Below, in pieces: positions 16,476 through 25,968 of a stretch of 64,000 nucleotides of DNA. The DNA lies in the NCBI RefSeq assembly GCF_002807685.1, contig NZ_PEAX01000004.1, positions 124,001 through 188,000 on the forward strand. Direction: 5' to 3'. A program made the translations under genes and the position numbers. Source of the DNA: Neoalteromonas flava. Its GTDB lineage: Bacteria > Pseudomonadota > Gammaproteobacteria > Enterobacterales > Alteromonadaceae. The notes beneath the pieces were generated by a model. It searched no databases, was not told where the DNA came from, and worked only from the letters and a program-made list of their open reading frames with translations. Positions within the stretch are counted from its first letter, which is position 1; the number at the start of each line of letters is the position of its first letter.

Positions 16476-17405
16476 ATGAGGACTTTTCAATTAACGTCTG
16501 AAGTAATGCAAGTTACCTTATCCGATTGGGGGGCTAGGATTGTTGATTGGACAGTTAATGTTGCAGAAAAGCCGCGCCGAATCGTATTAACCTATCCTGA
16601 TTTACAAGACTATTTTCCCGACCCTTACTACGTGGGTTGTATTGTGGGGCCATACGCAAACCGCATTCGTGATGGCAGAGTTCAGTTAGTACAGCACTCA
16701 ATCCAGCTGCAGCAAAATGATGGCAGAAATCATTTGCATGGTGGCGTCAAAGCCTTAGATAAGCAAATCTGGGACGTGATTAATCATGATCATCAAACCC
16801 TGCACTTGCGATATGAGACCGAGGACGGTTGGAATGGGTATCCTGGTCCAATAACGTTTGATGTTATCTACACCTTGACGGGGAGCATATTGGATGTGCA
16901 ATTAAACGCATTCTCCGACAAATCTACCGTTGTTTGCTTAACGGGTCACAGTTATTTTAATTTAAACGGGATAGATTCTGGTAAGTCTGGACTGTGTCAG
17001 TCGTTGCAAAGCAATGCAAGTCACTTTGTGCCTAAAAACGATGCAGGGTTACCTAAAGCAGCCCCTGAACCTGTGCGTGGCAGTATGTTTGATTTTTATA
17101 AAGCTGCACGATTGGATGCGCACGCTTCTTGGGCGCTGTTAGATCACAACTTAGTATTTGATAATGAGCCACAGCGCAGCGTCATAACCAGTGGTAATGG
17201 TGATCTAGGTTTAGTCATCACTTCAGATTACCCAGCGGCGCAAGCTTACACGGGTTACTATCTGGGGGATGTGTTCAAAGCCAATCAGGCTATTTGTATT
17301 GAGCCACACTTCGGTGCAGATGCCCCTAATCAATCGGACCAAGGACATCTTCCTGCGAATACGCCGAGTCGACACTATATTCGCTATGAAATCATTGTGG
17401 AATAA
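16476..17405 (+). CDS. galM: Aldose 1-epimerase (galactose mutarotase)
   Basis: GalM interconverts beta- and alpha-galactose, giving the alpha anomer needed by galactokinase. The 309-aa protein has the mutarotase features PYANRIRDGR, NHLHGG (first catalytic-region histidine), LTGHSYFNLNG (second histidine) and a late glutamate in CIEPHFGADAPNQ. A GAAGG lies upstream of ATG 16476. It follows the LacI regulator by 16 bases and ends in a strong terminator. Together with galK and galT it supplies three of the four Leloir steps; galE is not in the window. Confidence 0.92.
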   Translation: MRTFQLTSEVMQVTLSDWGARIVDWTVNVAEKPRRIVLTYPDLQDYFPDPYYVGCIVGPYANRIRDGRVQLVQHSIQLQQNDGRNHLHGGVKALDKQIWDVINHDHQTLHLRYETEDGWNGYPGPITFDVIYTLTGSILDVQLNAFSDKSTVVCLTGHSYFNLNGIDSGKSGLCQSLQSNASHFVPKNDAGLPKAAPEPVRGSMFDFYKAARLDAHASWALLDHNLVFDNEPQRSVITSGNGDLGLVITSDYPAAQAYTGYYLGDVFKANQAICIEPHFGADAPNQSDQGHLPANTPSRHYIRYEIIVE

Positions 17406-17437
17406 ATCAATCCTCACTGAGTGTGAGGATTGATTTT
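17405..17437. terminator. Strong bidirectional terminator between galM and the S9 peptidase gene
   Basis: A perfect 13-bp stem (AATCAATCCTCAC and GTGAGGATTGATT) with a 5-base loop (17418-17422) begins at the galM stop. T-runs follow in both directions (TTTT on plus, TTTATT on minus), so it can end both convergent genes. Confidence 0.85.
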
Positions 17438-17443
17438 GGCGGA

Positions 17444-19489
17444 TTACTCTGCCTCTTCTTCATTGCCTTTTAGGCGTTCACCCATTTCAAGATCAAACGG
17501 CGGCATAGGGGCGGCACGATTATCACCCACAGCCAGATACGTATCCATCCAGCGCATTAAGCGTAGCGCATAATCATACTGCGCAGCGGCTTTACGATTG
17601 CCATGTCCTTCTCCCGGATAGAACACCAAACGCACAGGTGTGTTAGTCCTTACTTTCATTGAACGGTACAACTCCATTGATTGACTGGGGTGCACTCGGG
17701 TATCTTCTTCACCATGCAAGATTAAGGTTGGCGTAGTGCTATTACCGGCGTGAAAAATCGGTGAACGCTCAATAAGGTTCATCCAATTATCTTCCCAAGG
17801 CCACTTTAATGAGTGCACGAGATGCATTTCGTTAGGAATATCGCTGGTGCCAAACTTAGACACTTGATTTGAGATCCCAACGAAAGCGACAGCTGCAGCG
17901 AAATGCTCGGATAAGGCTGTTGCCCCCCACATTGACGCATATCCACCATAGGACCCACCAGTAATACCTACACGGTCACGATTGATCATACCGGCGTCAG
18001 CCAAGGCATTAACACCATCAACCAAATCATTAAACTCTTTACCCGCGTAGTCGTTTTGATGTTGTTTTGCGTATGCAACGCCTCGACCGGTTGAACCGCG
18101 GTAATTTGGATAAAACACCGCATAACCGTCCGCAGCGCCAAATTGTCCGGCAAGTGAATATGCGGTTAGCCAACCATCGCTGTAGTGGGCTTCAGGTCCA
18201 CCATGCACTGTCAGGATCAACGGCCAGCCGTTATCTGGTTTAGGCGTGTTAGGTGTAATCAGTAGACCTTCAACCGTTTCACCGTCACGGGCTTTGTAGC
18301 TAAACGTCGATTGATTAGCCAACTCAATATCGTCTAGCCAACTATTATGCGAAGTTAACTTTTTGGTTTTGCCGCGGGCAATGCTAAACACCTCGCGCGG
18401 ATGTGTGGGGCTATCTGCGGTAAAGCGGATTTCACCGTCACCCACATCAGCACTGCGTACAACGATATCTTCTGGTGTCTTGAATGTGCGCTTTACATCA
18501 CCGTCAGTTGCATAGACTACGAGTGCGCTTTCCACACCTCGATGTGCAACTGCGAGGATGTCGTTGCCCAGCCAGTCAATGTCTTGGATGTGCTGTGGCG
18601 CGTCACCCGTTAGAATGGAAAATTCTGGGCTATCGGTTCTTGCTGTCATTAACACACCAGTTGCGGTGTCATGCACGTCGAAGCCAGCTAAGAACGCAAT
18701 GTGTTCACCATCAGCTGATAACTCAAAAGTACCCAGTTTGCCAGGAATATCAACGTGATTGACGACTTCGCCAGACTCAACATTGACCACGTATAAATCG
18801 CGTAGCATGTAATAGTCGTCGATTAAACTGGTCGGCGCTGCAGCTAAAACGACGGTTTCGTCATCTGCTGCGAGGTCAAAATCGGATACATGACCTTGGT
18901 TATACACAACGCTAGGCTCGGCGCTAGGCTGTTTTAGATCAGCCTGCCATAAACTAGCGAGGCGCGTATCTTCTTCATAGGCATAGGCCTTGAAGCCTTT
19001 ATCTTTTAAATCTTCACTTTCATCCTTCGGGCGCGCGACAAAATAAAGCTTGGAGAGATCAGCGCTAACGGCATAGTCGCCGATAGCGGTATCGAATTCA
19101 AAGCGCTTGGTGGCTTCTCCGCCCGATAGCGATATTGAATATAGCGCTGTATTTTCATCGCCTTCACGTTTGGTTTTAAAAAATAACGTGTCGCTGTCAG
19201 CGCTGAACTGCAATCCGCTTACGCTACCTTCGCCACCCACAAAAAGCTGTGGTTCCTTACCCTCGCGAAGCACGTAAATATGACTATCTGCACGGCCATC
19301 TTTATCGCCCGCAAGCATATCGCGAGGGTTGGAAAGCGTATAGGCGGTCACTTCGCCGTTGGGGGCGACGGTGATGTTGGCAGCATGTTTAACTTGGGGT
19401 AAATGTTCTATTTTAAATGTCGCAGCTGCACTAGCGTTAGAAACTGCAGCCATCGCAACAGCTATGGCGGTCGTTCGCATGGGATGCAT
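17444..19489 (-). CDS. Prolyl-oligopeptidase family (S9) serine peptidase, secreted
   Basis: This 681-aa protein has a signal peptide (cleavage near ASAAA, about residue 23), a beta-propeller-type N-terminal half and a C-terminal alpha/beta-hydrolase peptidase domain. The catalytic triad reads clearly: Ser513 in GGSYGGY, Asp596 in HGEEDTRVH and His629 in GEGHGNR. It resembles acylaminoacyl-peptidase/dipeptidyl-peptidase members and would degrade short peptides in the periplasm. The tail is acidic (GNEEEAE). It is convergent with galM and seems to stand alone. Confidence 0.93.
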   Translation of the reverse strand: MHPMRTTAIAVAMAAVSNASAAATFKIEHLPQVKHAANITVAPNGEVTAYTLSNPRDMLAGDKDGRADSHIYVLREGKEPQLFVGGEGSVSGLQFSADSDTLFFKTKREGDENTALYSISLSGGEATKRFEFDTAIGDYAVSADLSKLYFVARPKDESEDLKDKGFKAYAYEEDTRLASLWQADLKQPSAEPSVVYNQGHVSDFDLAADDETVVLAAAPTSLIDDYYMLRDLYVVNVESGEVVNHVDIPGKLGTFELSADGEHIAFLAGFDVHDTATGVLMTARTDSPEFSILTGDAPQHIQDIDWLGNDILAVAHRGVESALVVYATDGDVKRTFKTPEDIVVRSADVGDGEIRFTADSPTHPREVFSIARGKTKKLTSHNSWLDDIELANQSTFSYKARDGETVEGLLITPNTPKPDNGWPLILTVHGGPEAHYSDGWLTAYSLAGQFGAADGYAVFYPNYRGSTGRGVAYAKQHQNDYAGKEFNDLVDGVNALADAGMINRDRVGITGGSYGGYASMWGATALSEHFAAAVAFVGISNQVSKFGTSDIPNEMHLVHSLKWPWEDNWMNLIERSPIFHAGNSTTPTLILHGEEDTRVHPSQSMELYRSMKVRTNTPVRLVFYPGEGHGNRKAAAQYDYALRLMRWMDTYLAVGDNRAAPMPPFDLEMGERLKGNEEEAE

Positions 19490-19620
19490 GTGACGGGACT
19501 CCTTGTAGTTTTATTGGTCGTCACTACTACGATACAAAACCCGATTGCGTTCAGTCTAGCCCGTTAACGAAGTTAGCTTTATTAAGGTGTGCACGAAGCT
19601 TAACAACGCTTGGCGCATTA

Positions 19621-20523
19621 TTACCAAGACGCCCGTGTTTTACTTTGGTATAACCGCCACACAAATCCCACACCAACACTGTAGGTTAGCTTATCTTCAA
19701 ACAAGGGACTGTTGGTATTGGCTGCACCATGCTGGAGCTGCAAGGTTCCGCCTATAAATGCACGTACATTGGTGCCGACTGGAAATCCTAGACCGGCATA
19801 GATTTCGGTGCCGAGATAGCCACCTTTAGCTTCATAGGTAGCACGCTCTGCGGTGCTGAACTCTGGCGCAACTGAGTAAAAATAGGCGTGTAAGTCACGG
19901 CTTGCAAACGTGGAACTGATGGAAAGAGTAAGACTGGTATCAGCAAATAGTCGCCCGCGTTGCTGGTAGCTCAATACCGGCTCGACGACAAACCCTTGGT
20001 GATCGATGCCGCTGAAGTCAGTGGAAAAAACCGCTCGAGTTTGCAACCTGAAATTAAGCCGCCCGTTGCCACCTTTGGCAAAATTAAAGTCTCGCAACTT
20101 GTAGACAAATTGTGGGCCGAGTTCGAATAGATAATCCAAATCGGGCATACCTTGGCGCACACCATTGTCGTCATTTTCAGCAGCAAATGCGCCGCCTAGG
20201 GAGATATCAAATTCATAGTTACTTTCATCGACCACCACTGCGCGTGCGCCACCGCCGCCGCCGACACGAAAAACATCACCCCGATAGACCACATAGGGCG
20301 CTGCTAATGCAATAAAGTTTCGCTCACTGGATGCTGGATAATTGGGGACTTCACCGAGGCCTCCGCCAACCCCAAACTCCCACAATGGTTGTAGCTCTGT
20401 AACATCCTCAAAGCCACTAAAATCGCGATCGGGGCTGTCTGCTGATTCAGCGAAAGCAAGGGAATAAAAAGCAAGTACGCCGTAAGCAAAGCATGTTGAA
20501 AAGATCAGATGAAATAGACGCAT
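19621..20523 (-). CDS. MipA/OmpV family outer-membrane protein
   Basis: This 300-aa protein has a signal peptide (residues 1-25, ending LAFAES). It is followed by alternating strands of a small beta-barrel: WEFGVGGGLGEVPNYPASSERN near the mature N-terminus, then paired aromatic strands ending GVGFVWRLYQSKTRASW. The opening block is the MipA/OmpV signature. Family members are outer-membrane proteins, some scaffolding murein enzymes and others of unknown role. The stop is followed by no clear terminator. It lies 23 bp downstream of the TPR protein gene and may be co-transcribed with it. Confidence 0.85.
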   Translation of the reverse strand: MRLFHLIFSTCFAYGVLAFYSLAFAESADSPDRDFSGFEDVTELQPLWEFGVGGGLGEVPNYPASSERNFIALAAPYVVYRGDVFRVGGGGGARAVVVDESNYEFDISLGGAFAAENDDNGVRQGMPDLDYLFELGPQFVYKLRDFNFAKGGNGRLNFRLQTRAVFSTDFSGIDHQGFVVEPVLSYQQRGRLFADTSLTLSISSTFASRDLHAYFYSVAPEFSTAERATYEAKGGYLGTEIYAGLGFPVGTNVRAFIGGTLQLQHGAANTNSPLFEDKLTYSVGVGFVWRLYQSKTRASW

Positions 20524-20546
20524 TTACAAAGCCAACTATAAAGTGA

Positions 20547-22163
20547 TTATTCAGTAACGTTGAGTGACTTAGGAGGATCAATTTCTTGATAAAAATAATC
20601 CAGTAGCATTTGTTCTATATCAGTCTTCAAGTCATCAAAGAATGCAGCGCTATCGCTTACCGCAAGATCATCATAAATGACCGGCTGGCTCGCTTGGTAA
20701 GTCGCTAGGCGCTCTTCATATAAGGAAATCGCTTCGGAATTTTCCGGTTGTTCTGCTTTCAGTATTGCTATCGCTTGAGTTTGAGTTGCGATGGCTTTGT
20801 CAAACTGTTGATTGGCCGCATATGCAGCCGCAAGCGTATCAACATAGGAATAATTGGTTTGCCCACCTTCATCTCCAATTAATGATTCAGCCATACTGAC
20901 CGCATGTTCAGGGGGATGTAATAGATTATTTTCTAATGTAGCAAGAAACCATGCTGTATTATTAATACTGTCCGGCGTATTAGATTGGGCGTATTCATCC
21001 AGCAACTGCCTAGCTTTACTCAAATTAACTCGCGTGGCCAGACCATTCACGTGAATTTGGATCATTTCATAAACGCTGATCACTGAATTATCTTTTTGGT
21101 AGGCGCTTTCCAGCAACCATAAAATGTTGGCGTCACGCTCGAGTAAGTTCAAGCCGAGTGCATAAAGTGTCCCTAAGTAGGCTTCAGCTGGCGCAAAGCG
21201 TAAGTTTGCCTGTTGGCGGATACGACGTTCTCCATTGATCCGATCTTGTTCCTCTTCGCCGAGTAAAAACAAAATAACATTGGCTAAAAATTCAGCATTT
21301 TCGTCATCGTCGCCAATCTCTCTAAGCCAGCGATAGGCTTCGCCCCAATCCTGATTTTCATGCTCTACCGTATACGCCCATGCGATCCGTTTCTTGGCTG
21401 CCAACCAGTCGTCATTGGCGAGCGCCAAACAACGTTCAAAGGATTCTGTTGCAGCAGCGTCTTCTACCTCGTTGCAAGCAAGCAAGTCTGGCTCCCATGC
21501 CACGTCTGGGGTTTGAGCTGTGGGTTGAGGTTTATTTAAAGCCACACCAATCAGCAGAATAGTCGCGACTAAAAAGCCGACTATCGCACTGTTCACTATC
21601 CATTTAGCATGGGAGGAATGGGGCTGCGTATCCGCTACATAGGGGGGAAGCTCGTCGCCAACCGCCGCCAATAACTGGTTCGTGGTAGAAGTACCTATAT
21701 GGGCACGTAATTGTTGTTTATGATTTTGCCAAGTGAGTGCACGTGCGAGTGCCGGTAAGACAAAGGAAGGTAAATCGAAACTAAACTGCTGGGCCTGATT
21801 GCCTGCCACGTATGCTGCGCACATGTTAGCAATGGTGATCCGCAGCGCCGTTACACAGCGAAAATTGGCTACACTGAGTTGGCTTAAAATACCCTCCCAA
21901 TGGTTGTGGTTAACGCGCAGCTCTGTGGTGTTAAAGGTTTGCTCAACAGCTGCCAGCATGTGTTGCACAAATTCAAAGTCGGCTGCTTCTAATTGCAATG
22001 GTTGCGCAAATGCGAGCGCATCATTGCGGGCCTGAATCAGCGCCTCACTTTCGTCATCAGCGCCATCGCTGAGAGCTGAAATCGCTGTTGTGTAAGCGGC
22101 TTCGATTTTTTGCGTGTCATGCGTCGGCTCGATTGCCAATAAGTACCAACAACTCGGAGTCAT
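20547..22163 (-). CDS. Membrane protein with J-domain-like N-terminus and C-terminal TPR-like repeats
   Basis: This 538-aa protein has no named family that I recognise. The first 55 residues (CWYLLAIEPTHDTQKIEAAY...) resemble the start of DnaJ-type domains (YxxLGIxPTxD...IxxAY) but have no HPD motif, so Hsp70 stimulation is unlikely. A single membrane helix follows at about 194-212. The C-terminal part (about 225-520) is helical, TPR/Sel1-like, with motifs such as NNTAWFLATLENN and SYVDTLAAAYAANQQFDKAI. Topology suggests that the repeats face the periplasm. It lies just downstream of the cupin gene in a same-strand run that begins with hemC. Confidence 0.6.
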   Translation of the reverse strand: MTPSCWYLLAIEPTHDTQKIEAAYTTAISALSDGADDESEALIQARNDALAFAQPLQLEAADFEFVQHMLAAVEQTFNTTELRVNHNHWEGILSQLSVANFRCVTALRITIANMCAAYVAGNQAQQFSFDLPSFVLPALARALTWQNHKQQLRAHIGTSTTNQLLAAVGDELPPYVADTQPHSSHAKWIVNSAIVGFLVATILLIGVALNKPQPTAQTPDVAWEPDLLACNEVEDAAATESFERCLALANDDWLAAKKRIAWAYTVEHENQDWGEAYRWLREIGDDDENAEFLANVILFLLGEEEQDRINGERRIRQQANLRFAPAEAYLGTLYALGLNLLERDANILWLLESAYQKDNSVISVYEMIQIHVNGLATRVNLSKARQLLDEYAQSNTPDSINNTAWFLATLENNLLHPPEHAVSMAESLIGDEGGQTNYSYVDTLAAAYAANQQFDKAIATQTQAIAILKAEQPENSEAISLYEERLATYQASQPVIYDDLAVSDSAAFFDDLKTDIEQMLLDYFYQEIDPPKSLNVTE

Positions 22164-22173
22164 TCCATTGCCT

Positions 22174-22836
22174 TTAACTACTTAAATGCCCTACTTTAAC
22201 ATAAATCAATGCGCCGTCTCCTTTGGTAAACGGCGTATGTTCACTTAAGTGCGGACTGCGCAGCCAACTGCCGGCAGGATAGCTGCCGTGCTCATCATGG
22301 AAGGTACCTTGCAACACTAAAATCTCTTCACCACCCCAATGTTTATGCGGTTTAAATTGAGTGTTGGGAGCCCACTTAACCAATGCGACGCTTTCATGCT
22401 CAAATTGATGCAGGCTCATTACTTTTAAACCCTCGACCAAGCCCGGAGACCAAGTTTGTTGGGTGGTATCAAGCGAAAAGTGCGCAGTGTCCTGCGGTGA
22501 AAACTGGTGTAGTTTGACAAAAATTAATGCGCCTTCAGGACCAATGCGAGGGGAGTGCTTGGTTCCAATAGGATTGCGCATGTAAGTACCAGCAGGGTAC
22601 TGGGCATGTTCATCAGCAAAAACGCCATCGAGTACAAAAATTTCTTCTCCGCCACCGTGCTGATGTTCGGGGAAAGTAGAATTGGGCGCATAGCGTACCA
22701 ATGACGTTGCTCTGGCGACTTCATCTCCAATCCTATCTAACATCATGCGTTCCACTCCTTGAATCGGGCTGTCAACCCACTGGTAGTCATCGGGAGTGAT
22801 CACAACGCGTTGAGTAAAATCGCTATTGATGTGCAT
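22174..22836 (-). CDS. Tandem ChrR-like cupin protein
   Basis: This 220-aa protein contains two cupin domains of nearly the same sequence. The first (about 40-110) has FPEHQHGGGEEIFVLDGVF, YPAGTYMRNP and HSPRIG; the second (about 145-215) has FKPHKHWGGEEILVLQGTF, YPAGSWLRSP and HTPFT. Both keep the metal-binding H-x-H...E...H pattern. It resembles the ChrR anti-sigma cupin domain, but the zinc-binding N-terminal anti-sigma part is absent, so it is probably a stand-alone metal cupin. It starts 10 bases after hemY and ends 10 bases before the J-like gene, so it probably belongs to the hem transcript. Confidence 0.82.
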   Translation of the reverse strand: MHINSDFTQRVVITPDDYQWVDSPIQGVERMMLDRIGDEVARATSLVRYAPNSTFPEHQHGGGEEIFVLDGVFADEHAQYPAGTYMRNPIGTKHSPRIGPEGALIFVKLHQFSPQDTAHFSLDTTQQTWSPGLVEGLKVMSLHQFEHESVALVKWAPNTQFKPHKHWGGEEILVLQGTFHDEHGSYPAGSWLRSPHLSEHTPFTKGDGALIYVKVGHLSS

Positions 22837-22846
22837 GTTCGCTGAA

Positions 22847-24034
22847 TTATTTAAGGTTCGTTGACGACTGCTTTTCGAGACTTTGTTTATATAACGCTAA
22901 TGCTTTTACATTATCCTGTTTACGCTCACTAAGCTGTGCAAGCAGACGCAGTCGCTCTTGGTTAGGGGCTAACTTAATCGCTTTTTGTAAGGCTTTTTCA
23001 GCCAAAATGTCATTCCCACAGTTGTAAGCAATTGCGCCGAGAGTGGTTAAATAATCAACGTTACTTTCATCCTTTTTGAGCCAGTGCTCTAGCAGTTTAA
23101 TGCTTGGCGCCGGGTTAGGCAGCTGTAGCTGTTTCATTAATGGGAGTAACGCATCGACGGGCTTTTCTGATTGCCATTCCACCAAATGTTTTTGCGCATC
23201 ATGATGCATCCCTTGATCAAGTAACTGCTGCACATAAGCGGCTTGTTTGGCTCTATCTCGGCGCACATTGCGCGGCAATTGATGCCAATGCTGGATTAAT
23301 TGATTCGCACCGGATTTGCTGGCGATTTCGGCAAACTCACCCTTAGCAGCACGTTGCGCCCAATCGGTATAATCGTCGCCCAGAGGTTTGCGCCAATCCG
23401 ACAAGTGCGCTTGAATATCCTTCCAACGCCCCATTTGAGCCAATATTCGGATCCATAAACGAACACTGGAAACTCGCTGTTGCTCCTTTTCGTCCATAGC
23501 TTCAATAACCGCTAGTGCTTCTGCTAGGCGGTTGTGGGTGAGATGATTTTTCGCTACACAAATTTTGGCAGCATAATCAGCGCTACTTTGATCGGCGGCC
23601 TTTTGCCAGAGCTTTTCTGCGCGGCCATGATCTCCTAATTCCGCTGCGACTTGTCCCGCAGCAAGCAAGTTTACACCGTCAAAGTCACCCTCTTCAGTCC
23701 GTGCTAACCATTTGTTGGCGCGCACTAAATCGCCTTCGAAATAAGCTGTGATCCCTTTGAAGTAGGCTTTATTGAGACGGCGCTGACTCCATCCGCCAAG
23801 CCACACAGACGAGCCTGAGAGCATTCTAAACAGGCGTTTAATCGCCCACTCTACAACCAGAAAACCGACCACCAACGCCAATAGAATAAAACCTAACGCG
23901 ACAACGCTTAGTTCAATGGTGTAGTTACCCATTGCAATTAGTACGTAGCCCTTTTCTCCGGCAAGCGATGGGCCGGCAATCATTGCTACCATAAACAATA
24001 AGAATAACGCGATTAGCATAATCAACCGTGTCAT
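22847..24034 (-). CDS. hemY: HemY family protein (porphyrin-pathway-associated membrane TPR protein)
   Basis: This 395-aa protein has two N-terminal membrane helices (about 3-23 and 38-63) forming the HemY_N domain, then a cytoplasmic or periplasmic array of TPR-like helices, including TLGAIAYNCGNDILAEKALQKAI. It is the enterobacterial-type HemY, not protoporphyrinogen oxidase. Its exact role in haem synthesis is unresolved. Its start overlaps the hemX stop by 4 bases, as usual for hemX-hemY pairs. Confidence 0.9.
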   Translation of the reverse strand: MTRLIMLIALFLLFMVAMIAGPSLAGEKGYVLIAMGNYTIELSVVALGFILLALVVGFLVVEWAIKRLFRMLSGSSVWLGGWSQRRLNKAYFKGITAYFEGDLVRANKWLARTEEGDFDGVNLLAAGQVAAELGDHGRAEKLWQKAADQSSADYAAKICVAKNHLTHNRLAEALAVIEAMDEKEQQRVSSVRLWIRILAQMGRWKDIQAHLSDWRKPLGDDYTDWAQRAAKGEFAEIASKSGANQLIQHWHQLPRNVRRDRAKQAAYVQQLLDQGMHHDAQKHLVEWQSEKPVDALLPLMKQLQLPNPAPSIKLLEHWLKKDESNVDYLTTLGAIAYNCGNDILAEKALQKAIKLAPNQERLRLLAQLSERKQDNVKALALYKQSLEKQSSTNLK

Positions 24035-25224
24035 AGCGGCTGCTCTCCAACTCTAAAGGCCGCGTTAATCCGGTCGTTGAGTCTGTCTTCAAGCGGTTGT
24101 TGCACTTTAAATTGTTGCGGTAAGGTTTTGCTGATATCTGTCTCAAGCAAATTCTGAAGCGCATGAGTGAATTGTTGTACCGCTGTATTTTCTAAATCAA
24201 AATCTTCAATTAAAATCGCCATGGCCCGCTGCAGAGACTGTTGATACAGCGTTGGCTCTGCACGCATAGCCGCTGACTTAGCCTGCATGAGCGTCAAGCT
24301 TAATTGTTCTTTCAGCAGCCACTGTAATTTTTCTGACATCAAAGGTTCAACCGGTTGGTCGCGATGTTTGACGCTAATAAAATCATCCATCATTGTACGC
24401 ATAGTTCGGCGCAGATTTTCCCACCAGTCGCTGACCGACTCGGTTAATGGCTCTATTTCTTGTCCTGCGGTTGGCTCAGGTAACTTCAGCGCATCGACAG
24501 GAAGTTGCTCAATCAGCGGAAGCATCCCTGAGAGTGACAATGCTACCGATGTTAGGGAAACCGGATTAATCTGTTGTAAGTTTTGTACGTCTTCAGCTAA
24601 CAATTGTCGCAGAGGAAGCAGCGAAGGGTCGCCCAAATCGGCCAATCTGGCATCAGCCGCACTTAACATCATAAGAGCGCTACGCGTATCACCTTCTAGC
24701 CATAGCTTGCGGCCGGCCATACGCACGAGATAATCTGCCTCGGCAAGCAACCAATCTGAAGGACGACGCCCACCAACTTCTTCCAATTGAGCGCGTAGCT
24801 GGCCAATTTGCGCTTGTGACGTGTTATTTGCTTCGCTCAATTGCGCTATGGCAGCCGCCGATGTTTGCTCTTGCCTATCGCGATCAGCGATTAGGGTGTC
24901 TAGAGCATTGGCGTTGGCTTGCAGACTGGCGCTGAGTTGGGTGGTTAACGCTTGCTGTTGGGCCACAGCGGTTTGGTTGCGTTGAACTTGTGCATCACCG
25001 ACCCGCAGTTCTGACCAATAATACCAACCGGCTGCAGCAACAGCCGCAATCAATAACAGCCAGTTTAAACCTAGGAAAAACCAAACTAACCCAGATGTAC
25101 GAGGACTTTGCTTGCTGGGCTTCTCTTGCTCATTGATTACAGAGCTTGTATCTCCGCGCTCGTTGGTACTCTTCGATGCCGAGGTTAAGGCGGTAGAGGA
25201 GACTGTTGGTTCCGAATCTGTCAT
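24031..25224 (-). CDS. hemX: HemX family protein
   Basis: This 397-aa protein has a polar N-terminal segment, one membrane helix (about 46-66, FFLGLNWLLLIAAVAAAGWYY), a long coiled-coil (about 75-150, Gln/Ala rich) and the conserved domain beginning DWLLAEADYLVRMAGRKLWLEGD. It is often annotated as uroporphyrinogen-III C-methyltransferase, but it has no methyltransferase fold; its function is uncertain. It sits 3 bases after hemD and overlaps hemY, consistent with the hemCDXY operon of gammaproteobacteria. Confidence 0.9.
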   Translation of the reverse strand: MTDSEPTVSSTALTSASKSTNERGDTSSVINEQEKPSKQSPRTSGLVWFFLGLNWLLLIAAVAAAGWYYWSELRVGDAQVQRNQTAVAQQQALTTQLSASLQANANALDTLIADRDRQEQTSAAAIAQLSEANNTSQAQIGQLRAQLEEVGGRRPSDWLLAEADYLVRMAGRKLWLEGDTRSALMMLSAADARLADLGDPSLLPLRQLLAEDVQNLQQINPVSLTSVALSLSGMLPLIEQLPVDALKLPEPTAGQEIEPLTESVSDWWENLRRTMRTMMDDFISVKHRDQPVEPLMSEKLQWLLKEQLSLTLMQAKSAAMRAEPTLYQQSLQRAMAILIEDFDLENTAVQQFTHALQNLLETDISKTLPQQFKVQQPLEDRLNDRINAAFRVGEQPL

Positions 25225-25227
25225 GCG

Positions 25228-25959
25228 TTACTCCATGATTTGATGAAGACACTTTAACAACGCTGCGTCGCTTGCGCCAGCGCTTATATACACAGATTGT
25301 AGACCATGTCGCTCGATCAAATCAGCGATCCGTTGACTGGGCACAATCCAGCTAATAGTAGGTAATACCTTTGCCTCAATATGCTGCAACAAAACTTTTG
25401 CCGATTCGCCGTTGGTGACTATTATTGTGCTGGCTGTATTGATGGTTTGGCGCATAGATGTGCTTACTGGCAAGTACTCGCGTTGATATACCGCTTGTTC
25501 AGTGACCCATGCACCTCTTTGCGTTAACGTCTGATAGAGGTTCTTTCTGCCGCCCTGACCTTTGACAATGATGATGGCTTTTTGCGCGACATCGGTTAGG
25601 CAAGGCATGGCGAGTACCCCTTCCGATGATTGTTCATGCGGAAGCAAACAGAAATCGGCATATTCCTCCATCGCTCGTCTGGTTTTTTGCCCAATGGCAA
25701 TAAGCGTTGCAGGGAGATGGTCAGAATGACTATGCCGAAATGCCTTTACCAGCATTGCAGCAGCATACTGGCTGGTAATGATTATGACTTGCGGAGGCTT
25801 TTCGTTATCTGTCAAAAGGTTTGTAAGTGCTTGCAAACCACTGTCGTCACTAATTATCTCTTGCAGCGCGAGGCCGCTAACAGGTTCAGTTAATTGAGCC
25901 TGTTGAAAAACCGCTAAGCTCGCTGCAAGCGCTTGCAGAGGTCTTACTAGCAAGATCAC
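25228..25959 (-). CDS. hemD: Uroporphyrinogen-III synthase
   Basis: This 243-aa protein closes and rearranges hydroxymethylbilane to uroporphyrinogen III. The family is poorly conserved, but the two-domain pattern is visible: IITSQYAAAMLVKAF and ATLIAIGQKTRRAMEEY in the first cycle, and IIVTNGESAKVLLQHI near the second. The 9-bp gap from hemC and the hemX gene downstream support the call. Confidence 0.9.
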   Translation of the reverse strand: MILLVRPLQALAASLAVFQQAQLTEPVSGLALQEIISDDSGLQALTNLLTDNEKPPQVIIITSQYAAAMLVKAFRHSHSDHLPATLIAIGQKTRRAMEEYADFCLLPHEQSSEGVLAMPCLTDVAQKAIIIVKGQGGRKNLYQTLTQRGAWVTEQAVYQREYLPVSTSMRQTINTASTIIVTNGESAKVLLQHIEAKVLPTISWIVPSQRIADLIERHGLQSVYISAGASDAALLKCLHQIME

Positions 25960-25968
25960 GTGTACTCC

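Noticed and set aside
22174-22836. Full ChrR anti-sigma factor
   Set aside because: The zinc-binding anti-sigma N-terminal domain is absent and no ECF sigma factor gene is adjacent; only the cupin half is duplicated.
24287-24733. 148-aa plus-strand frame opposite hemX
   Set aside because: Serine-rich shadow frame with no ribosome-binding site or domain.
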